NCBI GenBank assembly: GCA_027348115.1
Contig: DAIEQA010000173.1
Coordinates: forward strand, 1-15,240
Length of the DNA stretch: 15,240 nucleotides
Direction: 5' to 3'
Source of the DNA: Fen-1258 sp027348115
Lineage (GTDB): Bacteria; Bacteroidota; Ignavibacteria; Ignavibacteriales; Melioribacteraceae
Positions 1 to 6,757 of this stretch are shown piece by piece. Under the pieces are notes generated by a model. The model was not told the origin of the DNA. It searched no databases and was given only the letters and a program-made list of their open reading frames with translations. Position numbers and translations under genes: made by a program. Numbering within the stretch: position 1 is the stretch's first letter; each line of letters begins with the position of its first letter.

Positions 1-578
1 GCATCAATTCCGTGTGTATAATATTCGGAACCGAAGTCGTTATCCAAATCCATAAACGATGTCCACGTCGAATCGGTTATCATTTGTTCCGGTGTGGTAC
101 CGCCGTATTCCCCCCCGCCCTCGTTCTTAATATAGATATCGTAAAGATTGTCTCCGCCTGCACCGTTATCGGATGGAGGCGCAGGATAGCCCAAAATATT
201 AACTTCGTAATTGTAGCTCGAATCCGCCGCTTTGGCAAATTCATTAAGATCATACTTGGGGGCGTTATTGCCGCTCTTATAATAATGTATTCTGAATTTA
301 CCCGAAGGACTAACGAAACTTGTATCGGCGGCCGGTCTGTCAAGAGTTCCGGCAATAACGGCTTTCTGTTTGATGTTAAACCGATCGTAATTGAGTTTTA
401 CCTCGGCAACAACATCGAAGGCGCATTTAACCGGTTTGCCGCTTACGGTTACGCGAGGATAACCGGGTACGGACAATCCTCTTATCTTTACATACTCGTT
501 GAAAAGCGAATCCAGATTCTGCGCGCGCGAAATAATAAAAGGGGCAAGCAAAAAAACAATAAGTGTTCGTTTCATCAT
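1..578 (-). CDS. Secreted putative metalloprotease, MXAN_6640-like, N-terminal part (C-terminus outside window)
   Basis: Only the first 192 residues are in the window; the frame runs off the left edge. The N-terminus is a signal peptide (MMKRTLIVFLLAPFIISRAQ), so the product is exported. Residues about 95-190 carry a pattern I associate with the MXAN_6640 family of putative zinc proteases: an FRIHYYKSG strand, then LGYPAPPSDNGAGGDNLYDIYI, then GGTTPEQ, then FMDLDNDFG. In that family a zinc-binding HExxH motif follows this stretch, so the catalytic site should lie just beyond position 1 and cannot be confirmed here. The start ATG at 578 overlaps the stop of the upstream FG-GAP gene as ATGA, which implies translational coupling; a second in-frame ATG follows directly. 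As the last visible gene of the bamD operon it is probably an exported or cell-surface protein. The family call comes from remembered motifs, not a search. Confidence 0.6.
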   Translation of the reverse strand, partial: MMKRTLIVFLLAPFIISRAQNLDSLFNEYVKIRGLSVPGYPRVTVSGKPVKCAFDVVAEVKLNYDRFNIKQKAVIAGTLDRPAADTSFVSPSGKFRIHYYKSGNNAPKYDLNEFAKAADSSYNYEVNILGYPAPPSDNGAGGDNLYDIYIKNEGGGEYGGTTPEQMITDSTWTSFMDLDNDFGSEYYTHGID

Positions 579-2725
579 AATCTTTTAAACGCTAGTATAT
601 TTTGATCTTTATCGGAATAAATTAAGTAAATCCTTCTTCCTCCCAAGTTTTGAATCAGATAATCGTCGACTCCGGGAAAATTTACAAGGGAGTTTTCCTC
701 TATCGATTTACTTGACAATCTAAGATTTACGGTTCGCAATTTACCCAAATCATCTTTAAAGCCAAGAAGTAAAAAATTATCTCCTTCGTTATAGTAATAA
801 TGAAGCATCGGGGTTACCGAAAGATCTTCCTTCAGCTCAAATCTTGTAATTTGATTCTTAATTATATAATAGAGGAACGAATTATTCCGCGAAGCAATCG
901 TAACAAAGGTCGGCTTATAACGATCAACGGGAATATCCGAGCAAACTATGTCGTAATGCGAATCTTCATCGGTATTTACTTTTAACGTAAAGAGCGTTTT
1001 TCGATCCGTCACCTTTCTATCAAACACGGCTTTGGTAAGGGAGATTCCGTCCTTATCCTGGGTTAAATAAAATACATCTTTAAAGACGTCGTAAGAGAGC
1101 CCTGCGCTTTTAACATTGTAAGCAATTTGATCGGAGCCGTAGAGATACACTTTAAAATCGCGCAGTTCAAGCGTTTGAATTTCGAGTGTGTTGTTAATAT
1201 TGGTAAGAGCTGTAAGCACCTGCCTATCGGCAAGCCGATCGCTAAACACTTTAAGATCGATTAACGCGCCGTCCATATAAACAATTTGTTTCCAATACTT
1301 AAATTTTTCCAAATCTACTCTTACTATCTCGAGAAGCCGGTTATTTTTTTTATAAAGGAAAAATGTTTTTTGCTTGGGCCTGGAATCATCGACTTTTATT
1401 TCAGTATAATCCGCGGAAATAGGAATCCTGAAGTAGGTGCGGAATAAATTTCTTCTTTCGTTTAGAAATAGTTTGAGCGAGGAATCAGTTTCATCTATAA
1501 AGCAGAAATCCTTAAACCTGTCGTTAAGATAATCGAAAGTCTGAACCACGGTTGGTTTTAGTCCAAACGTGATCGAGAAAACATCATCATCGAACCTTAC
1601 CATGTTGATTAGGTATACTTTGCCGTCCGAACTTAGAGCGGCAAGTTTTCTACCGGCGCGGTCTACATAGGCGGCAATGTCTACAAGTCCGCTTTTTTTC
1701 ATATAAAGAATCGGGGGGTAAAACTCCGTTGTGTTTTTTGCAAACGAAATATAAAGCTCGCCCGTTTGACTGCAAATGTATGCAATATCGTTAAACCCGT
1801 CGCCGTTGAAATCGAACACAGCATATTTTGAAATGGGTACCGGCGAATTAAAAGTAATTTTCTTTCGAAATGAAGAAACCGAATCGCCGATTAAAACTTG
1901 CAGACTGCCTCCCTGAAGATAAAGCAAGTCTGTAAATCCGTCTGAATTAAAATCTGCGGCTTTTAACTCGGTGATGCTGCCGAGCAGTCCAATCGAACGC
2001 ACCTCGTTAAATTTTCCGTCGTGATCGTTATTATAAAAAATTATCGATTGAGAGATCGGTTCGAATGCCGCGATATCTGCAAAGCCGTCGTAATCCAAAT
2101 CTATAAAAACCGATGAAGAAAAAATTCTGCCGCTTACTACACGTCTATCCGTAAGAGAGCGCTTGGCATAGTTAATAATGTGCAAACCGTTAATAGAAAC
2201 GCCGCCGACAAGGCATTCGGATTTTTTATCGTCGTCAACATCGCCAATACTTGCAAACGAAGGATTGCCGGGCAGTTTTACTCTGCCGGATACTGAGAGC
2301 GACCCGGACTTGGTAAAAGATGTAAGCAGTACCTGCCGAGAATTTCTGGAGAGAACTAAATATTGTCTTTCGGCCAGTTCATCACCGAAAGGAAGAATTT
2401 GAGTAATGGGCGCGTTAAAGCTTCTTTCAATTCCTCTTCCAATGTTGGATTTTGTATCGGAAGTTAAAGAGATGTAATGATTATCATCGCCGGTAAAAGC
2501 AATTATATCTCTCAAGCCGTCCCTGTTATAATCTATGGGCAGAATATTGAATTGAGCAGTCTTAAGAGGAAACTCCCTGTAACGACAAAAACCGTTAATG
2601 GGAATCTGCGCCCCTACATTCATAACCAGGAGGAAAGAAAAAAATACTATACTAGCTGTTAATTTTGTTGTTGAGACGACTCTCTCTTCTTTGAAGCGCT
2701 TCTTCAAATCTTCTTTTCTCGTCAT
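575..2725 (-). CDS. Secreted FG-GAP/VCBS repeat (beta-propeller) protein
   Basis: The product is about 716 residues from the ATG at 2725. A hydrophobic export signal lies at about residues 21-40, ending VMNVGAQ. Calcium-binding FG-GAP/VCBS-type loops (DxNxDGxxD) follow: IDYNRDGLRDI near 64, GDVDDDKKSE near 161, IDLDYDGFADI near 209, ADFNSDGFTDL near 257, FDFNGDGFNDI near 305, and a degenerate FDYLNDRFKDF near 397. Such repeats build a beta-propeller used in adhesion or ligand binding; the C-terminal 300 residues lack clear loops. I see no C-terminal sorting domain. The start is uncertain: the frame is open to 2785, the ATG at 2725 overlaps the thioesterase gene by 74 bases, and an in-frame TTG at 2707 would reduce this to 56. 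The next ATG would cut into the signal peptide. Exact function is unknown. Confidence 0.82.
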   Translation of the reverse strand: MTRKEDLKKRFKEERVVSTTKLTASIVFFSFLLVMNVGAQIPINGFCRYREFPLKTAQFNILPIDYNRDGLRDIIAFTGDDNHYISLTSDTKSNIGRGIERSFNAPITQILPFGDELAERQYLVLSRNSRQVLLTSFTKSGSLSVSGRVKLPGNPSFASIGDVDDDKKSECLVGGVSINGLHIINYAKRSLTDRRVVSGRIFSSSVFIDLDYDGFADIAAFEPISQSIIFYNNDHDGKFNEVRSIGLLGSITELKAADFNSDGFTDLLYLQGGSLQVLIGDSVSSFRKKITFNSPVPISKYAVFDFNGDGFNDIAYICSQTGELYISFAKNTTEFYPPILYMKKSGLVDIAAYVDRAGRKLAALSSDGKVYLINMVRFDDDVFSITFGLKPTVVQTFDYLNDRFKDFCFIDETDSSLKLFLNERRNLFRTYFRIPISADYTEIKVDDSRPKQKTFFLYKKNNRLLEIVRVDLEKFKYWKQIVYMDGALIDLKVFSDRLADRQVLTALTNINNTLEIQTLELRDFKVYLYGSDQIAYNVKSAGLSYDVFKDVFYLTQDKDGISLTKAVFDRKVTDRKTLFTLKVNTDEDSHYDIVCSDIPVDRYKPTFVTIASRNNSFLYYIIKNQITRFELKEDLSVTPMLHYYYNEGDNFLLLGFKDDLGKLRTVNLRLSSKSIEENSLVNFPGVDDYLIQNLGGRRIYLIYSDKDQNILAFKRL

Positions 2726-3131
2726 CTGTTTCGGGTATAATTTCGAAGGTTTCGACCGGCCGATTATTTTCATCAACGCTGACAAAAGTTAGGTAAGCGG
2801 TATTTGTATGAATTTTTTTACCTTCAAGGTAAGACTCCGCAAATACTTTTACGCCCACTTCCATCGATGTTTTAAAAGCCCGGTTCACCGACGCAATCAA
2901 AGTTACAACATTGCCCAATTTAACGGGATGATGAAAATCGATGCGATCCACGGAAGCAGTTACACAAACGCGCTGCGAATGCTTAGACGACGCAAGCGCC
3001 GCGCAGATATCTATCCAATGCATCAATTGACCGCCAAGCAAATTGCCAAGTTGATTTGTATGATGCGGAAGCACCAACTCGGTCATTGTAACCGTCGAAT
3101 CGCCGACTCTTTTCTTTAGTCTTTCGCCCAT
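2652..3131 (-). CDS. Acyl-CoA thioesterase, hotdog fold (YciA/BFIT type)
   Basis: This 159-residue cytosolic enzyme is predicted to hydrolyse acyl-CoA to free fatty acid and CoA. The single hotdog domain fills the protein. Family features visible are HHTNQLGNLLGGQLMHWID at residues 23-41, including the Asn26 and Asp41 region that carries the catalytic pair in this family, then VCVTASVDRIDFHHPVKLG and the SMEVGVKV strand, and a C-terminal TFVSVD. Length is normal for YciA-type single-domain enzymes. The start ATG at 3131 shares one base with the bamD stop (TAATG), so the two are probably translationally coupled. The charged C-terminal tail overlaps the start of the next gene. A cytosolic lipid enzyme between two envelope genes may reflect membrane lipid turnover, but that link is inference. 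Substrate chain length cannot be read from the sequence. Confidence 0.9.
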   Translation of the reverse strand: MGERLKKRVGDSTVTMTELVLPHHTNQLGNLLGGQLMHWIDICAALASSKHSQRVCVTASVDRIDFHHPVKLGNVVTLIASVNRAFKTSMEVGVKVFAESYLEGKKIHTNTAYLTFVSVDENNRPVETFEIIPETDDEKRRFEEALQRRESRLNNKINS

Positions 3132-3883
3132 TACTTTTTAGATAATTGAGTTTCAAGATCCTGAAGTTTTTTTGCGTTAGTATCTTTTGGATAACGGCTC
3201 AGGAATACGGCAATATCGTTTAACGCGTCGCCCGTCATTGTTTTATTCTGTTCGAGCATTATTTTATTATAAAGAGCCAAGGGTCCGTACTTGGTATCGT
3301 GATAAGTATCCGCTACCAATCCATAATATTTAATTGCCGCATTCTGATATTCCATTCTCTCGTAAATATAAGCGGCTCTGTATTCTTTCTCGGCTAATTT
3401 TTCGTTCAATTCGCTTATCTTACGTTCGGCTTCTTCAACTTTAGGATTTGCGGGAAAGAAATCGATAAATGCCTGGAATTCCTCAATAGCTTTTTTTGTA
3501 TAAGCCTGATCCAACTGATAAGCCGGGGACAGTTTGTAATACGATTCTGCAAGCATAAACTGGGCTTCCGGAACATAAGGGCTTGCCGCAATATTTTTTA
3601 TAAGCTTGCTGAATTCATAGGCGCCGAGTAAATATTGCTCTCGCTGAAAGTACGTCATTCCAAGGTAGTACTGTGCATCATCGTTGTAGGTGCTGCCGGG
3701 GTACTGCAAAATAAAATTTTGAAATTCCTGCAGGGCCTGTTCGTAATCTTTTTCGTTATATAACTTAAGCGCGTAATTGTAATGCTCTTCTGCCGTAAAA
3801 GAAGACGTATCTATTGAACTGGAACATCCGGCTAAAAGAACTATAAATATGGTTCCTACAGAAAAAACGATTTTCTTAAACAA
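3131..3883 (-). CDS. bamD: Outer membrane assembly lipoprotein BamD
   Basis: The product is 250 residues from a TTG start at 3883. I prefer this start because GAGG lies 8 bases upstream and it gives a textbook lipoprotein signal: MFKKIVFSVGTIFIVLLAGC, with the lipobox Cys at residue 20. The upstream ATG at 3955 would put 24 extra residues before the signal peptide. After the Cys come tandem TPR-like repeats typical of BamD/YfiO (for example HYNYALKLYNEKDYEQALQ, and YTKKAIEEFQAFIDFFPANP followed by EAERKISELNEKLAEKEY), and length matches the family. BamD is anchored to the inner face of the outer membrane and works with BamA to insert beta-barrel proteins. It heads a packed leftward operon with the thioesterase, FG-GAP and protease genes. 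A generic TPR lipoprotein is the alternative, less likely given the repeat order. Confidence 0.85.
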   Translation of the reverse strand: MFKKIVFSVGTIFIVLLAGCSSSIDTSSFTAEEHYNYALKLYNEKDYEQALQEFQNFILQYPGSTYNDDAQYYLGMTYFQREQYLLGAYEFSKLIKNIAASPYVPEAQFMLAESYYKLSPAYQLDQAYTKKAIEEFQAFIDFFPANPKVEEAERKISELNEKLAEKEYRAAYIYERMEYQNAAIKYYGLVADTYHDTKYGPLALYNKIMLEQNKTMTGDALNDIAVFLSRYPKDTNAKKLQDLETQLSKK

Positions 3884-3925
3884 AATGGGGACCTCGCTAT
3901 TAAAATGCCTTGTAAAAATACGTAA

Positions 3926-3949
3926 ACCGGCTTGCAGAAGGCAAGTCCG
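3926..3949 (-). terminator. Possible terminator hairpin between the unknown secreted gene and bamD
   Basis: Arms CGGCTTGC and GCAAGTCCG enclose a 5-base loop, AGAAG, and pair over 8 bases with one bulged T. Read on the minus strand the stem is followed by a T-rich stretch (TTTACGTATTTTT), as in a weak intrinsic terminator for the gene ending at 3990. It could instead be a leader hairpin of bamD. Confidence 0.35.
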
Positions 3950-3989
3950 TAACATGGGTTAATTATTTTACCACAACAATGTTTGCCGG

Positions 3990-4586
3990 TTATTTGCTTC
4001 TTACTGTGAACAGTAAAATAACCGTAACGGTTAGAGTTCCGACAACAATAATCGGTTCCCATAAATTTGAAAGCAACGGCAGGGATGGGAGCTCGGCGTG
4101 AGTAAAAGGCAAAACCTGATTTTCCACAGCATGGATATTATTAAGATTTACCGTATCCAAATATTCTTTGTGAAATTGTACCGGCATTATTGGCTTATCG
4201 CCGCTCTTTATAATCAAAGAAGCATCGAGCATTACATTTCTTTCCACCATTGTCCCGCCAAAAATTCCATCCGAGTAAGAATTTTCGTATTCTGTTTTTA
4301 CCGTGAATAATGTATAATCGACGGATTTTTCAGATAGATCGGTCCCGGTTTTTATTGAATATCCTTTTGCGATAAACGCCTCGAATATTTTGGGCTTGAG
4401 AACTTCCAATGCGGAGGGAGTTTCGACTTTTAGATTGATTGTCTGCTTGCCTCCCAAAATAGAATCGGCATGGGCAACGGATTGAGAGATTAATGCGTTA
4501 ATAATTTCGAGATTAGTTTTTGTCTGGCCAAAGGTATTAGCCACACTAGCTAAGATAAGAAATAGAACCGATAATTTAGTTTTCAA
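3990..4586 (-). CDS. Exported protein of unknown function with C-terminal membrane helix
   Basis: I do not recognise this 198-residue protein. It starts at a TTG with a clear signal peptide (MKTKLSVLFLILASVANTFGQ) and ends with a hydrophobic segment at about residues 178-195 (IIVVGTLTVTVILLFTV) followed by a short basic tail, RSK. This arrangement suggests a periplasmic domain of about 155 residues tethered to a membrane by its C-terminus, with the tail in the cytoplasm if the membrane is the inner one. The middle looks like mixed alpha/beta sequence with no catalytic motif or cysteine that I can point to. It lies between htpX and bamD on the same strand, with a candidate promoter in the upstream gap, so it may be its own unit. 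Its neighbours suggest an envelope role, which is only inference. Confidence 0.75.
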   Translation of the reverse strand: MKTKLSVLFLILASVANTFGQTKTNLEIINALISQSVAHADSILGGKQTINLKVETPSALEVLKPKIFEAFIAKGYSIKTGTDLSEKSVDYTLFTVKTEYENSYSDGIFGGTMVERNVMLDASLIIKSGDKPIMPVQFHKEYLDTVNLNNIHAVENQVLPFTHAELPSLPLLSNLWEPIIVVGTLTVTVILLFTVRSK

Positions 4587-4617
4587 TCGATCACAAGATT
4601 TGTTTGTTGGTCAGATT

Positions 4618-4648
4618 CAAATTATAGATTAACAGAAGGAATTTCAAA
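4618..4648 (-). promoter_or_regulatory. Candidate Bacteroidota-type promoter for the 3990-4586 gene
   Basis: On the minus strand there is TTTG (4648-4645), an 18-base spacer, then TATAATTTG (4626-4618). This resembles the Bacteroidota pattern TTTG-N19-TAnnTTTG, with one extra base in the -7 element. It ends 31 bases before the TTG start at 4586. Seen as a motif only. Confidence 0.4.
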
Positions 4649-4661
4649 TAAAATATTCTTT

Positions 4662-4696
4662 GAACCCTGCGCCTGGAATATTTAAACGCAGAGTTC
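4662..4696 (-). terminator. Hairpin downstream of htpX, probable terminator
   Basis: Arms GAACCCTGCG (4662-4671) and CGCAGAGTTC (4687-4696) pair over 10 bases with one mismatch around a 15-base loop. It lies 45 bases past the htpX stop. On the minus strand the tail is AAAGAATATTTTATTTG, so termination is plausible though the T tract is interrupted. The right arm also contains a copy of AACGCAGAG, which recurs at 4729-4737. Confidence 0.45.
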
Positions 4697-4740
4697 ATAA
4701 AATTAATACAGAATAGAAAACGAAACGGAACGCAGAGAGA

Positions 4741-5595
4741 TTATCTTCTGCCGGCTTCAATTTCCTGCAAACGTTTAATTCTATCTTCGATCGGCGGGTG
4801 CGTTGAAAATAATTTCATCATCGACTTACCCTTGAGCGGATTAACAATAAACATATGCGCCGAAGACGTTCCTGCGTTAGCCATTGGTATAGCTTCTTTG
4901 GCCATAGAAAGTTTATTCAAAGCCGAAGCCAATGCAAGAGGTTTGCCGGAAATATGCGCGCCGCCTTCATCTGCCATATACTCACGCGATCTTGAAATTG
5001 CCATTTGAATCAACAAAGCAGCTATGGGTGCAATTATCATTAAAGCCAAATCGGCAAAAACATTATCTCTATCCCTTTCGTTTCTACCGCCGCCGAACAT
5101 TGCAGCCCATCCTGCCATTCTGGCAATAAAAGTAATTGTTCCAACCAGGGTTGCCGCGATTGTTCCTACTAAAATATCTCTATTCTTAACGTGAGTAAGC
5201 TCGTGAGAAATGACGCCTTCAAGTTCGTCTTTGTTCAATATGTTCATAATACCAGTAGTAACCGCAACCGCGCTGTGTTCCGGATTTCTGCCGGTGGCAA
5301 AAGCGTTTGGCGAGGGATTATCCATCACATAAACACGGGGCATCGGCAGTTCCGCTTTCTGGGAAAGATTTTCAACAATATCGTATAACCGCGGTTCTTC
5401 TTCGCGGGTTACTTCTTTTGCGCGGTACATGGCAAGCACAATTTTATCTGAAAACCAGTAAGAACCGAAATTCATTGCAAGCGATATAACAAATGCTATC
5501 ATCATTCCTTGTTCGCCGCCGAGCAATCCGCCAACAATTATAAAAAGAACCATCATCGCGGTCATTAAAATTACTGTTTTAAAGCTGTTCATCAT
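4741..5595 (-). CDS. htpX: Membrane zinc metalloprotease HtpX (M48 family)
   Basis: The product is 284 residues, the usual HtpX length. HtpX is an inner-membrane protease that degrades misfolded membrane proteins as part of envelope quality control. Two hydrophobic segments occupy about residues 6-26 and 30-50. The zinc site is HELTHVKNRD (His131, Glu132, His135), and the third ligand is expected in SRSREYMADEGGAH (Glu205 region). Two more hydrophobic stretches, near 142-167 and 182-200, flank the active site region, and THPPIEDRIKRLQ at the C-terminus is characteristic. There are two adjacent ATGs at 5595 and 5592; a GAGAG precedes both, and the second has the better spacing. The gene is divergent from porQ and has its own candidate promoter with an embedded palindrome. 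A terminator-like hairpin follows the stop. Confidence 0.95.
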   Translation of the reverse strand: MMNSFKTVILMTAMMVLFIIVGGLLGGEQGMMIAFVISLAMNFGSYWFSDKIVLAMYRAKEVTREEEPRLYDIVENLSQKAELPMPRVYVMDNPSPNAFATGRNPEHSAVAVTTGIMNILNKDELEGVISHELTHVKNRDILVGTIAATLVGTITFIARMAGWAAMFGGGRNERDRDNVFADLALMIIAPIAALLIQMAISRSREYMADEGGAHISGKPLALASALNKLSMAKEAIPMANAGTSSAHMFIVNPLKGKSMMKLFSTHPPIEDRIKRLQEIEAGRR

Positions 5596-5616
5596 TAACT
5601 CTCAATTTATTCATTA

Positions 5617-5647
5617 CAAATTTATCACGATAGACCCGCTCTATCAA
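5617..5647 (-). promoter_or_regulatory. Candidate htpX promoter with embedded palindromic operator
   Basis: On the minus strand there is TTG (5647-5645), a 20-base spacer, then TAAATTTG (5624-5617), a full match to the Bacteroidota -7 pattern TAnnTTTG. The perfect inverted repeat GATAGA-CCCGC-TCTATC (5629-5645) lies between the two elements, where a bound protein would block RNA polymerase. The predicted transcript would start near 5610 with a short leader before the ATG. Regulation is inferred. Confidence 0.4.
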
Positions 5648-5766
5648 GTTTCGCATTCCGGCTATGTAACAGGCCGAGAGATTAATTTGTTCCTTAAACT
5701 ATAATGATTAATACCTTGCCTTTAAAATCAATAATCTGTAAAATCGCATCAAAATTATCGGGATAT

Positions 5767-6708
5767 ATGAAAAAAATTTTTGTTTTCGTCTTCACTGCTT
5801 TATTTACAACATCATTATTAGCGCAAAGCACATACGATTTTTTACGGCTCGATACGAGTCCCCGCGCGGCAGCTCTTGCCGGCAGTTATGTTGCCAACAA
5901 CGATGATCCAAATGTTCTATTTTATAATCCAGCCGGAATCAATTTATTGAACGGTTCCCCGGCTTCATTCTCATTTTTAAAATACTTGATGGACATAAAC
6001 GTTGCGAGTTTAGCTATTTCTAAAAACTATGATGGCATTGGAAGATTCGGCGCCGGCGTAGAGTATATTAATTACGGAACATTCACCAAGGCAGATGAAA
6101 ATGGAACGAACCTCGGAACATTCGGCGCCGGTGAGATGGCCTTGCTTATAGGTTACGGCAACCAGCTTGACGAAAATTTTTATTACGGCGCGAATGTTAA
6201 ATTCATTTATTCAAGTATTGCCGGCGTATCCTCAACTGCGGCTGCGGTAGATTTAGGTTTGCACTACGCTATCCCCGATCAGCGGTGGAACTTTGGTTTC
6301 TCGGTTTTAAATTTAGGATCTCAAATCAAAAGCTACTTTACCACCCGCGAAGATTTGCCGATTGATATGCGTTTAGGATTTTCCAAAGAGCTGGAAAAAC
6401 TTCCCTTCAGATTTTACTGGTCGTTCAATAGACTTGTAGATAACGAAAGCTCATTCTTCAATCACTTTTCCCATATTACCGCCGGCGGAGAATTTAAACT
6501 CGGCAAGAGTCTTCGTCTTCGATTCGGATACGATAATCAAAAAAGAAAAGATTTAAAGATAGGAACAACAGCAGGATTAACAGGATTTAGTCTCGGTTTC
6601 GGATTTATAATCAAAAATTACAACGTAGATTATTCTTTCTCGTCCTTAGGTTCTATCGGCTCGCTGCATAGATTCGGCATCTCAACCGACTTAGATACAT
6701 TTAAGTAA
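5767..6708 (+). CDS. porQ: PorQ-like type IX secretion outer-membrane protein
   Basis: The product is 313 residues. The chosen ATG at 5767 opens a signal peptide (MKKIFVFVFTALFTTSLLAQ); the frame is open upstream to an ATG at 5704, but that start adds 21 residues in front of the signal and has no ribosome site. The mature N-terminus matches the PorQ signature: STYDFLRLDTSPRAAALAG, then NDDPNVLFYNPAGI. The rest is alternating beta-strand sequence of a FadL-like barrel. In Bacteroidota with type IX secretion, PorQ works with PorU, PorV and PorZ in the cell-surface attachment complex that processes cargo. None of those partners is adjacent here, though a PorV-like protein lies 4 kb away. Its stop falls inside an AT-rich inverted repeat shared with the convergent TPR gene. 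Confidence 0.85.
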   Translation: MKKIFVFVFTALFTTSLLAQSTYDFLRLDTSPRAAALAGSYVANNDDPNVLFYNPAGINLLNGSPASFSFLKYLMDINVASLAISKNYDGIGRFGAGVEYINYGTFTKADENGTNLGTFGAGEMALLIGYGNQLDENFYYGANVKFIYSSIAGVSSTAAAVDLGLHYAIPDQRWNFGFSVLNLGSQIKSYFTTREDLPIDMRLGFSKELEKLPFRFYWSFNRLVDNESSFFNHFSHITAGGEFKLGKSLRLRFGYDNQKRKDLKIGTTAGLTGFSLGFGFIIKNYNVDYSFSSLGSIGSLHRFGISTDLDTFK

Positions 6709-6757
6709 TTTAATTTTTCCCGGCATCCCGACTCTTCCGCGGTAAAATTAATTACTT
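6703..6757. terminator. AT-rich inverted repeat between convergent genes
   Basis: AAGTAATTTAATTTT (6703-6717) is complementary to AAAATTAATTACTT (6744-6757) apart from one bulged base. The 26-base interior is GC-richer but I find no good inner stem. It spans the gap between porQ and the TPR gene and includes the porQ stop. It could serve as a weak two-way terminator. Confidence 0.35.

Noticed and set aside
12..605. Rightward open frame of 197 codons
   Set aside because: It is antisense to the metalloprotease gene, whose signal peptide, family motifs and ATGA coupling make the leftward frame the real one.
5704..5766. Earlier ATG start for porQ
   Set aside because: It would put 21 extra residues before a complete signal peptide and has no ribosome site.
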